A DNA stretch of 64,000 bases, from NCBI RefSeq assembly GCF_023617245.1, contig NZ_CP067396.1, positions 1,302,001 to 1,366,000 on the forward strand. Reading direction: 5' to 3'. Positions 37,476 through 46,140 of this stretch are shown here, piece after piece (positions within the stretch are counted from its first letter, which is position 1; each line of letters begins with the position of its first letter). This stretch comes from Lysobacter enzymogenes (GTDB lineage: Bacteria; Pseudomonadota; Gammaproteobacteria; Xanthomonadales; Xanthomonadaceae). The translations under genes and the position numbers were made by a program. Below the pieces are notes generated by a model. It was not told the origin of the DNA and searched no databases. It saw only the letters and a program-made list of their open reading frames with translations.

Positions 37476-38522
37476 ATGCCTCCCGTCAAGGATTCGCCCG
37501 CCGCCGCATCCGTGGCCGATACGCCGGCCGTCGCCGCGCCGGCTGCGCACGCGATCGAAGCGCATGCCGCCCCGGCGCCTGTCGTCGCCGCGGCGCCGGA
37601 GTCCGGCCGCACCGCCGCCGCGTCCGCGCGCGCCGCGCTCAAGCCCGGCACCCGCGACGCCCACCACCGCCGCATCCAGCGCGCGGTGGCGCTGATCGAG
37701 CAAGCCATCGCCGCCGGCGAGGAGCCGCCGGAACTGGGCCGGTTGGCCGAAGCGGCGGCGTTCTCGCCGTTCCACTTCCACCGCGTCTATCGCGCCATGA
37801 CCGGCGAGACCACCGGCCAGACCGTGGCCCGGTTGCGCCTGCTGCAAGGCCTGCGCGTGCTCGCCGACGGCGGACGCAGCGTCACCGACGCCGCGCTCGC
37901 GGTCGGCTACCAGACCCCGCAGGCCTTCACCCGCGCGCTGCGCCAGGGCGTCGGCGGCACCCCGAGCGAACTGCGCGCCGAGCCCGAACGGCTATGGCGC
38001 GAGATCGACCGCCTGGCCCAGCCGCCCGCGCCGGAACACGGCGAGGCCGCGCCGCTGCGGGTGGAAGTGGTCAGCGTGGAGCCGTTCCAGGTCGCCGCGT
38101 TGCGGGTGACCGGCGCTTACCCCGAACAGAACCAGGGCTACGGCCGGCTGTTCGGCTGGGCCGCGCAGAACGGCCTGCTGGACTCGCTGCGCGGCCTCTA
38201 CGGCGTGCCCTTGGACGACCGCCGCGACGTCCCGCCGCAGGCTTGCGCCTTCGACTGCATGCTGGCCTTGGGCGCGCCGTTCGGCGCCGACGCCGGCGAG
38301 GGCATCCGCCTGCAGGTCCTGGGCGGCGGACGCTACGCGCGCGTCCGCTTGGTCGGCGCCTTCGACGGGCTCGAAGCGCTGACCGACGCCCTGCTCGCGC
38401 GCTGGTTGCCCGAGAGCGGCGAATCGCTGCGCGACGCCCCGCTGTTCCACGAATACCTGGACGACCCGGACGAAACCCCGGAAGCGGTGCTGCGCACCGA
38501 TATCTACCTGCCGCTGGTCTGA
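37476..38522 (+). CDS. AraC-family regulator with GyrI-like effector domain
   Basis: 348-aa transcription factor. Residues 1-55 are an Ala/Pro-rich low-complexity leader; next come two helix-turn-helix motifs of the AraC type (LAEAAAFSPFHFHRVYRAMTGET and DAALAVGYQTPQAFTRALRQGVGGTPSELR) at about 80-175, then a GyrI/Rob-type effector-binding domain with VEVVSVEPFQVAALRVTGAY and the closing EAVLRTDIYLPLV. Proteins of this layout often sense hydrophobic cationic compounds. The start was chosen because GAGGAG lies eight bases upstream; an earlier ATG at 37434 lacks one. A link to B12 is not evident. Confidence 0.9.
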   Translation: MPPVKDSPAAASVADTPAVAAPAAHAIEAHAAPAPVVAAAPESGRTAAASARAALKPGTRDAHHRRIQRAVALIEQAIAAGEEPPELGRLAEAAAFSPFHFHRVYRAMTGETTGQTVARLRLLQGLRVLADGGRSVTDAALAVGYQTPQAFTRALRQGVGGTPSELRAEPERLWREIDRLAQPPAPEHGEAAPLRVEVVSVEPFQVAALRVTGAYPEQNQGYGRLFGWAAQNGLLDSLRGLYGVPLDDRRDVPPQACAFDCMLALGAPFGADAGEGIRLQVLGGGRYARVRLVGAFDGLEALTDALLARWLPESGESLRDAPLFHEYLDDPDETPEAVLRTDIYLPLV

Positions 38523-38614
38523 CCGGCGCGGCCGAATCGATCCCGCGAAACGCATCCGCGCGAAAATCATGGCGCGGCGGATGCCTCCGCTTCGACGCCA
38601 TTGCGGCCGCCCCC

Positions 38615-38751
38615 CTGTAGGAGCGGCGCAAGCCGCGACCGCGCCAATGCGAACGCCGTCGGACCGATCCGGAGCCGTGAACGTCGCCCGCTCGGGAAGC
38701 ATGGCGCCGGCGATTGAGTTGTCGTGGTCGCGGCTCGCGCCGCTCCTACAG
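38615..38751. repeat. CTGTAGGAGCGGCGC element, copy 1
   Basis: A 137-bp unit bounded by inverted arms CTGTAGGAGCGGCGCAAGCC at the left and the complement ending CGCCGCTCCTACAG at the right. It is repeated almost exactly at 38779-38915, only 27 bp away, with the same length and nearly the same interior. Confidence 0.88.
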
Positions 38752-38778
38752 TCGCTGCGCCGCGGCTTCGGTTGCCCC

Positions 38779-38915
38779 CTGTAGGAGCGGCGCGAGCCGC
38801 GACCGCGCCAATGCGAACGCCGTCGGACCGATCAGGAGCCGTGAACGTCGCCCGCCCGGGAAGCATGGCGCCGGTGCTTGCGTTGCCGCGGTCGCGGCTC
38901 GCGCCGCTGCTACAG
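38779..38915. repeat. CTGTAGGAGCGGCGC element, copy 2
   Basis: Second 137-bp unit, nearly identical to the previous one, including the interior ATGCGAACGCCGTCGGACCG. It ends 11 bp from the yceH stop codon. More diverged copies are at 53066-53200 (full) and 41884-41914 (one arm). Confidence 0.88.
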
Positions 38916-38926
38916 GAACCAACCGA

Positions 38927-39604
38927 TCAGGCGCCGGCGGCTTCCAGGCGCGCTTCCAGTTCGGCGACCTTCGCTTCCAGCGCGGCGATGCGTTCGCCCA
39001 AGGCCGACTGCGCGGCCGGGCTCGCCAACGCCGGGTCGGCGCCGGACGCGGCGGCGGTCCATTGCGGTTCGCCGCACAGCAGGTGGCCGTAGCGGTCTTC
39101 GCGCTGGCCGGACTGGCGGCCGAGCAGTTTGACCAGCGGCGGCTGGTGTTGGGCCAGCCGTTCCAGCGCATATTGCACGTCGCCGGCCGCGTCGAACTTG
39201 GCCATGCGGTCGCTGCGGCTCAGCAGTTCGTTGACGGTCTGCGGGCCGCGCAGCATCAGCAGGGCCAGCAGCACGGTCTGCGGTCGGGTCGCGTCGAGCG
39301 CGGTGCCGGCGCGGTGGCTGTAGCGTTCGGCGCGCGGGGAATGGTGCGATTTGACCCAGCCGCGCGGCTCCAGCTGGCGCAGCGCATGCGCCACCTCGCC
39401 CTGTTCCAGATTGGTGACCGGATCGCGCGAGGTCTTCTGGTTGCAGGCGACCACGATCGCGTTGAGGGTCAGCGGGTACACGTCCGGCGTGGTCGCTTCC
39501 TTCTCGATCAGCACCGCGACCACGCGCGCCTCGGTCGGGGTGAGTTGCGCCTCGACGGCGGCGGCTGGGGTGTCATCGGCGGCGGACGGATCGATATCGC
39601 TCAT
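38927..39604 (-). CDS. yceH: YceH-family protein (DUF480)
   Basis: 225-aa protein of the conserved YceH/DUF480 family, built from two winged-helix domains but of unknown function. Signatures are LTPTEARVVAVLIEKEATTPDVYPLTLNAIVVACNQKTSRDPV, a very strong family block, RAERYSHR, LLALLMLRGPQTVNELLSRSDRM, and a C-terminal coiled coil (LGERIAALEAKVAELEARLEAA). The start is the ATG at 39604 (MSDIDPSAAD), giving the usual length; the frame extends upstream without similarity. A repeat element ends just after its stop. Confidence 0.94.
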   Translation of the reverse strand: MSDIDPSAADDTPAAAVEAQLTPTEARVVAVLIEKEATTPDVYPLTLNAIVVACNQKTSRDPVTNLEQGEVAHALRQLEPRGWVKSHHSPRAERYSHRAGTALDATRPQTVLLALLMLRGPQTVNELLSRSDRMAKFDAAGDVQYALERLAQHQPPLVKLLGRQSGQREDRYGHLLCGEPQWTAAASGADPALASPAAQSALGERIAALEAKVAELEARLEAAGA

Positions 39605-39721
39605 GGCTGCGGTTCGCGGGCGGCGTGGAAGGAGGCGGCGCAAGCGTATCGCGCCGCGGGCCGCCACGGACATCGCAGTCCGCGGCGGCGGGCGGACAGG
39701 CGCGGGCCGTCCGGGCTTAGA

Positions 39722-39766
39722 ACGGCCGAGACCAGGACGGCCGAGGCCAGGCCGTCCGAGACCAGG
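39722..39766. repeat. 15-bp tandem repeat (3 copies)
   Basis: Three adjacent 15-base units (ACGGCCGAGACCAGG, ACGGCCGAGGCCAGG, CCGTCCGAGACCAGG) lie 10 bp after the stop of the antiporter gene. A different 15-bp triplet repeat occurs at 63585-63629. Confidence 0.7.
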
Positions 39767-39775
39767 CCGGCGCCC

Positions 39776-41464
39776 TCACGCCAGCGCCGTCGACGGCGGC
39801 AGGTGGCGCTCGCCGCGGTACACCGGCGCGGCCAGGACCATCTCGGCCAGGCTGTGCGCCAGCTCGCGCTCGGCCATCACCGCGCCGTCGGCGCCGTGCT
39901 CGATCAGGTGCTTGACCTCGTTGTCGCTGTGGGCGCGGGCGACGATGCTCAGCCCGGGGTTGATCTCGCGCAGCTTGGCGATGATCTCGCCGGCCTCCAG
40001 CGCCTGCGGGATCGCCAGCATCGCCGTGGTCGCGCGCTCGGGCACCGCTTCGCGCAGCACCCGCGGGTCGACCGCGTTGCCCAGGATCGCCGGCAACCCG
40101 GCCGCGCGCGCCTTGGCGATCAGGCTTTCCTCGCCGTCGATGACCACCATCGGCACCTTCTGCTCGCCCAGCAGGCGCGCCAGCTCGCTGCCGACGCGGC
40201 CGTAGCCGATCAGGATCACGTGGTTGTCGATGTCGGCCGGCACCGGCGGCGCATCCTCGCCGCGGGCTTCCTGCGCCGCCGCGGCTTCGCGCGCGTTCTT
40301 GCGGTCGAGCCAGGCGAACAGCAGCGGGTTGACCACGATCGACAACAAAGCGCCGGCCAGGATCAGGTCGTGGCCTTCCTTCGGCAGGATCTCCAGGTCC
40401 ATGCCGAGGCCGGCGAGGATGAAGGAGAACTCGCCGATCTGGGCCAGGCTGGCCGAGATCATCAGCGCGGTCGAGCTCGGCTTGCCGAACGCGCGCACCA
40501 GGGCGTAGGCCGCGACCGACTTGCCGATCACGATGATGGCGAACACCGCCAGCACTTCCAGCGGCTCCTGGATCAGGATCTGCGGATCGAACAGCATGCC
40601 GACGGAAACGAAGAACAGCACCGCGAACGCCTCGCGCAGCGGCAGGGTCTCGTTGGCGGCCTGATGGCTGAACTCGGATTCGTTGAGCATCATGCCGGCG
40701 AAGAACGCGCCCAGCGCGAACGACACGCCGAACAGCGTGGCCGAACCGAACGCCACGCCCAGCGCGATCGCCAGCACGCACAGGGTGAACAGCTCGCGCG
40801 AGCCGGTGCCGGCGACGCGTTCGAGGATCCACGGGATCACCCGGCGGCCGACGATCAGCATGAAGGCGACGAAGGCGCCGACCTTGGCCAGGGTCACGAA
40901 CAACTGGCTCCAGATCTGGCTGGCGTCGCCGGCCTCGCCCTTGAGCAGGCCGGCCAGCGCCGGCAGCAGCACCAGGGCCAGCACCATCGCCAGGTCTTCG
41001 ACGATCAGCCAGCCGACGGCGATGCGGCCCTTGGCGGTTTCCACCAGGCGCCGTTCTTCCAATGCGCGCAACAGCACCACGGTACTGGCCACCGACAGCG
41101 CCAGACCGAACACCAGGCCGGCGCCGTGCGACCAGCCCAGGTAATACGCCATGCCCCAGCCCAGGGCCGTGGCGACCGCGATCTGCAATACCGCGCCCGG
41201 TAGCGCGATGGCCTTCACCTCCAGCAAGTCGCCGAGGGAAAAGTGCAGGCCGACGCCGAACATCAGCAGGATGACGCCGATTTCCGCGAGCTGCGGCGCG
41301 AGCGTCTGGTCGCCGACGAAGCCGGGCGTGAAGGGGCCGGCGATGACGCCGGCGATGAGGTAGCCCACCAGCGGCGACAGCCGCAGGCGTTGAGCGATCA
41401 TTCCGAAGATGAAGGCCAGGACGAAGCCGGCTACCAGGATCGCGATCAGGGACGTGTGGTGCAT
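39776..41464 (-). CDS. CPA2 monovalent cation:proton antiporter with TrkA-N domain (YbaL/KefB-like)
   Basis: 562-aa membrane transporter with about 12-13 hydrophobic segments in residues 1-385 and a cytoplasmic TrkA-N Rossmann domain at about 400-530. Family signatures include SPLVGYLIAGVIAGP, LAEIGVILLMFGVGLHFSLGDL, ALSVASTVVLLRALEE, FALGAFFAGMMLNESEFS, LFFVSVGMLFDP and ASLAQIGEFSFILA. The nucleotide-binding domain begins NHVILIGYGRVGSELARLL and should bind NAD(H)-type ligands that gate transport. It is more YbaL-like than Kef because no glutathione-site partner gene is present. AGGAGA lies six bases before the ATG. Confidence 0.92.
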   Translation of the reverse strand: MHHTSLIAILVAGFVLAFIFGMIAQRLRLSPLVGYLIAGVIAGPFTPGFVGDQTLAPQLAEIGVILLMFGVGLHFSLGDLLEVKAIALPGAVLQIAVATALGWGMAYYLGWSHGAGLVFGLALSVASTVVLLRALEERRLVETAKGRIAVGWLIVEDLAMVLALVLLPALAGLLKGEAGDASQIWSQLFVTLAKVGAFVAFMLIVGRRVIPWILERVAGTGSRELFTLCVLAIALGVAFGSATLFGVSFALGAFFAGMMLNESEFSHQAANETLPLREAFAVLFFVSVGMLFDPQILIQEPLEVLAVFAIIVIGKSVAAYALVRAFGKPSSTALMISASLAQIGEFSFILAGLGMDLEILPKEGHDLILAGALLSIVVNPLLFAWLDRKNAREAAAAQEARGEDAPPVPADIDNHVILIGYGRVGSELARLLGEQKVPMVVIDGEESLIAKARAAGLPAILGNAVDPRVLREAVPERATTAMLAIPQALEAGEIIAKLREINPGLSIVARAHSDNEVKHLIEHGADGAVMAERELAHSLAEMVLAAPVYRGERHLPPSTALA

Positions 41465-42103
41465 CGGCTCTCCTGTGGTCTGGTCCTTGCAAGAATGTGC
41501 GCTGAACCGGTCAGATGCAAGGTTTTCCGGTGCGATTCATGCTCGCAAACGATTGTTTCTGCGAGATTTTTCCCCGAGTGCACCGCGTGCGGACGAGAGC
41601 AGGACGCACCTGCCCGGGCCCGCGCGGCAAGGCCTGCAGCCGAGTGGGGACAGCGGGTTTTATGCCTGCGCGCCGGTCGCTCCGGCGTGATGCGCGAGGA
41701 TGAACCGGGATTCATCCCCGCGTCGTCGCGACGGCGGCGGTGGGCGGATTTGCGCGGGAGGCGGCCGGGAATGCGCGGGCGGACGGGTCGCGCCCGCGCG
41801 TTGGCCGGGGTCTGAGACCGCGCGATTCGCAACTGGTTCCCGCACCGTCGATAGCACGAGCGTTCGCGTTTTCCGCCGTAGCCACTGTAGGAGCGACGCA
41901 AGTCGCGACCACGCCAGCCCAACCGCGACGAACGCAGCCCCGAGCGGAACACCGCACACCGCAACTCACATCGCCGCGCTGGCCCGTATCGAAGCCACCG
42001 CGCGACATCGCCCGCGCATGCGCGCTTAACGGAACGTGGACCCACGCCCGCTAGCATCGCCCGCAACCTGACGCATGCCCCCAACGCGGGCGAGGAGCGC
42101 GCG
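41465..42103. other. Gene-free spacer between antiporter and hydrolase
   Basis: About 640 bp without a supportable gene. The left part, near 41500-41570, is less GC-rich than its surroundings and probably carries the leftward antiporter promoter. The right part holds one CTGTAGGAGCG repeat arm (41884-41914). The open frames in it have no coherent protein features and overlap on several strands. Confidence 0.5.
41884..41914. repeat. CTGTAGGAGCG repeat, single arm
   Basis: ACTGTAGGAGCGACGCAAGT followed by CGCGACCACGC: one palindromic arm of the element family found at 38615, 38779 and 53066, without the distal arm. Confidence 0.7.
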
Positions 42104-42967
42104 ATGCGCCACCTGACCACGCAGATCGACGGCACCGACATCTTCTACCGCGAAGCCGGCCCCGCCGACGCGCCGGTGCTGCTGCTGCCGCACGGCTATC
42201 CCTGTTCCTCGTTCCAGTACCGCAACCTCATGCCCGCGCTGGGCGACCGTTGGCGCACGCTCGCGCCCGACTTCCCCGGGTTCGGCTACAGCGGCACGCC
42301 CGATCCGCGGAAGTTCGGCTACGACTTCGATGCGTACGCCGATTTCCTCGCCAAGTTCGCCGACCGCCTGCGACTGCATCGCTACGCGCTGTGGCTGCAC
42401 GACTACGGCTCGCAGATCGGCCTGCGCCACGCGATCGCGCATCCGCAGCGCATCGCCGCGCTGATCGTGCAGAACGGCGACATCTACGAAGACGCGCTGG
42501 GCCCCAAGTACGCGACGATCAAGAGGTACTGGGCCGACCGCTCGCCGCACAATCGCGCGCCGCTGGAGGAAGCGGTCAGCGAACAGGGTTTTCGCGACGA
42601 GTTCGTCGGCGAGGTGAGCGAGGAAGTCGCGTCGCGCGTCGCGCCGGACCTGTGGAAATTGCATTGGCCGCTGATGGACACGCCGGTGCGGCGCGCGGCG
42701 ATGGTCGGCTTGATGGACAAACTGGAAGCGAACCTCGACTGGTTCCCGCGCTATCAGCGCTACCTGCGCGAGCATCGCCCGCCGGGGCTGATCGTCTGGG
42801 GGCCGCGGGACGGCTACATGCCGGCCGCCGCGGCGCGCGCGTACCTGCGCGACCTGCCCGACGCCGAGCTGCACCTGCTCGACGGCGCCGGCCACTGGCT
42901 GCTGGAAACCCATTTCGACCAGGCGCTGCCGCGGGTTCGCGAGTTCCTGCAACGCGCGCACGGGTGA
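42104..42967 (+). CDS. Alpha/beta hydrolase, haloalkane dehalogenase/epoxide hydrolase-like
   Basis: 287-aa soluble alpha/beta hydrolase. The oxyanion motif is LLPHGYPCSSFQYRNLMP, the nucleophile elbow is WLHDYGSQIG with Asp as nucleophile, an acidic residue lies in VWGPRDGYMP and the catalytic His in DGAGHWLLETH. An Asp nucleophile in this position is typical of haloalkane dehalogenases, fluoroacetate dehalogenases and epoxide hydrolases rather than esterases. A cap domain is likely at about residues 135-215. GAGGAG precedes the ATG. The gene is isolated and its substrate cannot be told from sequence. Confidence 0.88.
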   Translation: MRHLTTQIDGTDIFYREAGPADAPVLLLPHGYPCSSFQYRNLMPALGDRWRTLAPDFPGFGYSGTPDPRKFGYDFDAYADFLAKFADRLRLHRYALWLHDYGSQIGLRHAIAHPQRIAALIVQNGDIYEDALGPKYATIKRYWADRSPHNRAPLEEAVSEQGFRDEFVGEVSEEVASRVAPDLWKLHWPLMDTPVRRAAMVGLMDKLEANLDWFPRYQRYLREHRPPGLIVWGPRDGYMPAAAARAYLRDLPDAELHLLDGAGHWLLETHFDQALPRVREFLQRAHG

Positions 42968-42987
42968 CGTCCGCGGCGCCGGGGGCA

Positions 42988-43014
42988 TAAAAAAGCCCCG
43001 CCGGACGCGGGGCT
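42988..43014 (-). terminator. Terminator of the Cys-rich protein gene
   Basis: An 8-bp stem (AGCCCCGC with GCGGGGCT) around CGGAC; on the minus strand it is followed by six or more T residues. It is 30 bp after the 43045 stop and also lies after the converging hydrolase gene. Confidence 0.88.
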
Positions 43015-43044
43015 CGGAGTCGGCCATCGGCCGCGGCGAACGCG

Positions 43045-43356
43045 TTACTGCGCGCTGCGGCGCGCCTGCGGCCGGCGATCCGCGAGGTCGCGCGCCTGCG
43101 GCAACGGATTTTCGACGATCGCCGGCGACGCCGACAGGCGCGCCGCGCGCGGATTGTTGCAGAAGGTCTCTTCGCACAACTGCCGCGATTCTTCGCAGGC
43201 CTGTTCCTTCTCCGGCGTGTCGGCGCGGCTCATGCAGCGGACGAACAGCCAGGGACAATCGTTGCAGGCCGCGAACGCGCTGGAGATCGGCAGCAACGCG
43301 GAAATGGCGGTGACGGTGGCGAGCAGTACGGGGGTCAGCAAGCGAGACTTGAACAT
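43045..43356 (-). CDS. Small secreted cysteine-rich protein
   Basis: 103-aa protein of unknown function. A Sec signal peptide (FKSRLLTPVLLATVTAISALLP, probable cleavage SSAFA before ACNDC) is followed by a segment of about 40 residues with six cysteines (CNDCPW, VRCMS, EQACEE, QLCEE, TFCNN) and an Arg/Pro-rich tail. The start at MFKSR is set by GGAAGGA six bases upstream; an ATG five codons earlier lacks a ribosome site. The cysteine spacing suggests a small disulfide-bonded or metal-binding unit. It has its own terminator and is separated from neighbours, so it is probably expressed alone. Confidence 0.78.
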   Translation of the reverse strand: MFKSRLLTPVLLATVTAISALLPISSAFAACNDCPWLFVRCMSRADTPEKEQACEESRQLCEETFCNNPRAARLSASPAIVENPLPQARDLADRRPQARRSAQ

Positions 43357-43506
43357 GACGGTCCTTCCCATGGTCGCGCCGAGTCGTTCGGCCCGCCGAA
43401 GGTAGCACCGGGGTCGCGTGGGTTTTGGGCGCGTCGCACAAAACCGGGCCGAAAGCCGCCGCGCCGCCGATCCCGTCGGCGACGCGGCGCTGGTTTCACA
43501 ACGCCC

Positions 43507-43530
43507 GGGAGGCGGCGCGCACCGCCTCCC
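43507..43530 (-). terminator. Hairpin downstream of second TonB receptor gene
   Basis: A 9-bp stem (GGGAGGCGG with CCGCCTCCC) around six bases, about 6 bp past the receptor stop on the minus strand. It lacks a T-run, so its role as terminator is uncertain. Confidence 0.4.
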
Positions 43531-43536
43531 GCGCCG

Positions 43537-45933
43537 TCACCACTTGTACCCGACCTTGGCGTACGCGAACGCGCCGTTGAACCCGAACGGCGCGTAGCTG
43601 GTGTACGGCAACTGCCCGCTCTCGCTGTTGGCGTAGATCGCCTCGTCCGGGTACTCGTTGAGCACGTTGTCGCCGCCGACGGTGAACTCCCAGCCGTCCA
43701 CCGCATAGGTCGCGGCGAGGTCGAGCGTCCACTTCGCGGCGAAGGTCTGGTCGCGGATGCCGCTGGGGTCGTCGTTGAAGGTGTGGAACTCGCCGTAGCG
43801 GGTGGCGGTGGCGTCGAAGCGCCAGCCGTCGCGCTTCCAGCTGCCGCCGAGGAAGAACTTGTCGCGCGGCGCGCCCTGGGTGATGCGGCCTCGCTCGACC
43901 CGGCCGATGCGCTGCAGGTTCAGGCCGCCGGCGGTCAGCTGCGGCGGGTTCGGCGCGATCCGCTCCAGCGTGGTCTTGTTGCGGTTGTAGCCGGCGGTGA
44001 GGTCGAGCGCGCCGCCGGCCAGTTCGAAGCTGTAGCTGCCGACGATGTCGAGGCCGCGGGTGCGCGTGTCCACCGCGTTGGTGAAATAACGCCCGCCGTT
44101 GATGCCGGGGTGGCCGCGCGCTTCCAGGAAGCTCGCAACCGCCGGGCCGCGCAGGTTCTCCGAGAGGATGATGCGGTCGTCGATGTCGACCTGGTACGCG
44201 TCGACGGTGATGTACAGGCCCTCGGCCGGCTGCAGCACCAGGCCCAGGCCGAGGTTGGTCGATTCCTCGGCCTTGAGCGGTTCGGCGCCGAGCGCGACCG
44301 CGGCCGGGTCGTCGACGGCGAAGGTGCGCACCTGGAACGGGTTGGGATCGCCGAGCACGATCACGGTCTGGGTGGACTGGTAGAACTGCTGCTGCAGCGA
44401 CGGCGCACGAAAACCGGTCGAGACGGTGCCGCGCAGCGCGACCTTGTCGGTGAAGGCGTAGCGCGCCGACAGCTTGCCCGAGGTGGTTTCGCCGAAATCG
44501 CTGTAGCGCTCGTAGCGCGCCGCGGCGCCGAGCGAGAGCTTGTCGGTCACGTCGGTTTCCAGATCCGCATAGAACGAGTAGCTGTGGCGGTCGCGGCGGC
44601 TGGCGTCGGCCGGGGTGAAGCCGGGGAACACCTGCGCGCCGGGCGCGCCGGGCTCGGGGCCGGCGATGTAGGAGGCCGGCTCGCCCGCGCCCTGGTCGAA
44701 TTTCTCGCCGCGCCATTCCGCGCCGAACGCCACCGTCAGCGGGTACTTCAGCCAGCCTACGTCGAAGGCTTTGTCGAAGTCGGCGTTGAGCACGTTCTGG
44801 GTGGTTTCCAGGGTGCCGATGTAGAAGCTGCGCGGCGAGGCGGCGCCGAGGGTGCGGTTGAGGCTGTGGCGCACGTCGAAGTCGAGCTGGTTCTGGCCGT
44901 AGTTGTAGCTCAGGTCGAGGTTCCAGCCGCCGGCGGTTTGCCCGCGCAGGCCGAGGACGAAGGCGCGGTCCTGGCTGAGGTTGTCGATCTGCGGCAGGAA
45001 GCCGTCGGGATAGACCGAGAGGATGTTGTTCGGATTGCCCGGCGCGCGGTAGTAGCCGTTGGAGATCGCGCGGCGGCGGCTGGCGGTGCCGAAGGAATAG
45101 AACTCCACGCCCTCGGCCGCCTGGTAGCGCGCGTTGTAGGCGAACGCGGCCTGGTCGATTTCCGGATCGCCGTAGCGGTGGACCACGCGGCCCTTGGGAT
45201 TGCTGGTCGGCGTGACCGGGCCGAGGTAGGGACGGGCGCGGTTGGTGTTGTCGCTGTGGCCACCCTGCGCGGCCAGGTGCAGCGCGCCGTTGTCGCCGAG
45301 CTTGAAGCCGGCGTCGCCGGACAGCTGGTACTGCTCGCCGTCGCCGGCGCTGTATTGGCCGTAGCGCGCGGCGACCGAGCCGCCTTCGCCGGCGCCCTTG
45401 AGCACGATGTTGACCACGCCGGCGATGGCGTCGGAGCCGTATTGCGCGGACGCGCCGTCGCGCAGCACTTCGACGCGTTCGATCGCGGCGATCGGGATCG
45501 CGTTGAGGTCGACCGGCGAGGAGCCGCGGCCGATGCTGTCGTTGAGGTTGATCAGCGCGGTGGTGTGGCGGCGCTTGCCGTTGACCAGCACCAGCACCTG
45601 GTCCGGGGCGAGGCCGCGCAGCTGCGCCGGGCGCACCGCGTCGGTAGCGTCGGTGATCGAGGGGCGCGGGAAGTTCAGCGAGGGTAGGGCGCGGGCCAGC
45701 GCGGTCGCCAGTTCGACCGTGCCGGTGGCCTCCAGGGTCTGCGGGGTGATGATGTCGATCGGCGCGGTGGATTCGGCCACGGTGCGGTCGGACACGCGCG
45801 TGCCGGTGACGATCAGGGTGTCGAGGTTGGTCGGGTTGGCGCGTTCGGCCTCGGCCGGGGCGTCGGCGGCGGCCACGGGAGCGGCGAGGGCGAGCAGGAC
45901 GGCGCTGCTGAGCAGGGACAGGCGGCGGTGCAT
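43537..45933 (-). CDS. TonB-dependent outer-membrane receptor (paralogue 2)
   Basis: 798-aa receptor, the same length as the receptor at 22463-24859 and alike along the whole chain. Shared blocks include VTGTRVSDRTVAESTAPIDI at the plug start, LATALARALPSLNFPRP, LRGLAPDQVLVLVNGKRRHT, SGKLSARYAFTD, VSTGFRAPSLQQQ and the C-terminal FGFNGAF...KVGYKW. Differences cluster in barrel loops and in the signal peptide (MHRRLSLLSSAVLLALAAPVAAA), which suggests a different ligand. The ribosome-site and start context GGAGTCTTCATGCA is also shared. No obvious partner gene is adjacent. Confidence 0.93.
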   Translation of the reverse strand: MHRRLSLLSSAVLLALAAPVAAADAPAEAERANPTNLDTLIVTGTRVSDRTVAESTAPIDIITPQTLEATGTVELATALARALPSLNFPRPSITDATDAVRPAQLRGLAPDQVLVLVNGKRRHTTALINLNDSIGRGSSPVDLNAIPIAAIERVEVLRDGASAQYGSDAIAGVVNIVLKGAGEGGSVAARYGQYSAGDGEQYQLSGDAGFKLGDNGALHLAAQGGHSDNTNRARPYLGPVTPTSNPKGRVVHRYGDPEIDQAAFAYNARYQAAEGVEFYSFGTASRRRAISNGYYRAPGNPNNILSVYPDGFLPQIDNLSQDRAFVLGLRGQTAGGWNLDLSYNYGQNQLDFDVRHSLNRTLGAASPRSFYIGTLETTQNVLNADFDKAFDVGWLKYPLTVAFGAEWRGEKFDQGAGEPASYIAGPEPGAPGAQVFPGFTPADASRRDRHSYSFYADLETDVTDKLSLGAAARYERYSDFGETTSGKLSARYAFTDKVALRGTVSTGFRAPSLQQQFYQSTQTVIVLGDPNPFQVRTFAVDDPAAVALGAEPLKAEESTNLGLGLVLQPAEGLYITVDAYQVDIDDRIILSENLRGPAVASFLEARGHPGINGGRYFTNAVDTRTRGLDIVGSYSFELAGGALDLTAGYNRNKTTLERIAPNPPQLTAGGLNLQRIGRVERGRITQGAPRDKFFLGGSWKRDGWRFDATATRYGEFHTFNDDPSGIRDQTFAAKWTLDLAATYAVDGWEFTVGGDNVLNEYPDEAIYANSESGQLPYTSYAPFGFNGAFAYAKVGYKW

Positions 45934-46109
45934 GAAGACTCCGGGCGATGCGAACGGGGAACGTCGGGCCGAGCGAACCCGCGCGGCCGGCCCGGTGGGG
46001 CGGTTTGCCGCGAAAGGCGATCTCGTTGACGCGTGGGGGCGGTCTGAGGCCGGCGTCTGGATTATTCGATGCCGGCCCGGCGCGCGGCCGAACCGATCCT
46101 CATGAGCAA

Positions 46110-46140
46110 ATGCCGATCAGTCATGCGACCATATCGGCAT
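46110..46140 (+). promoter_or_regulatory. Inverted repeat covering the ABC-F start codon
   Basis: ATGCCGAT (46110-46117), 15 bases, then ATCGGCAT (46133-46140), whose last two bases are the first two of the ATG at 46139. In the mRNA this hairpin would hide the start codon. No clear Shine-Dalgarno sequence is visible, which would fit structured control of initiation or alternatively a DNA operator. Confidence 0.45.

Noticed and set aside
38714..41203. Long plus-strand open frame opposite yceH and the antiporter
   Set aside because: Antisense shadow: biased composition, no motifs, and it passes through the repeat unit at 38779.
41465..42103. Several short open frames in the spacer
   Set aside because: Overlapping frames on both strands, no ribosome sites and no coherent protein features.
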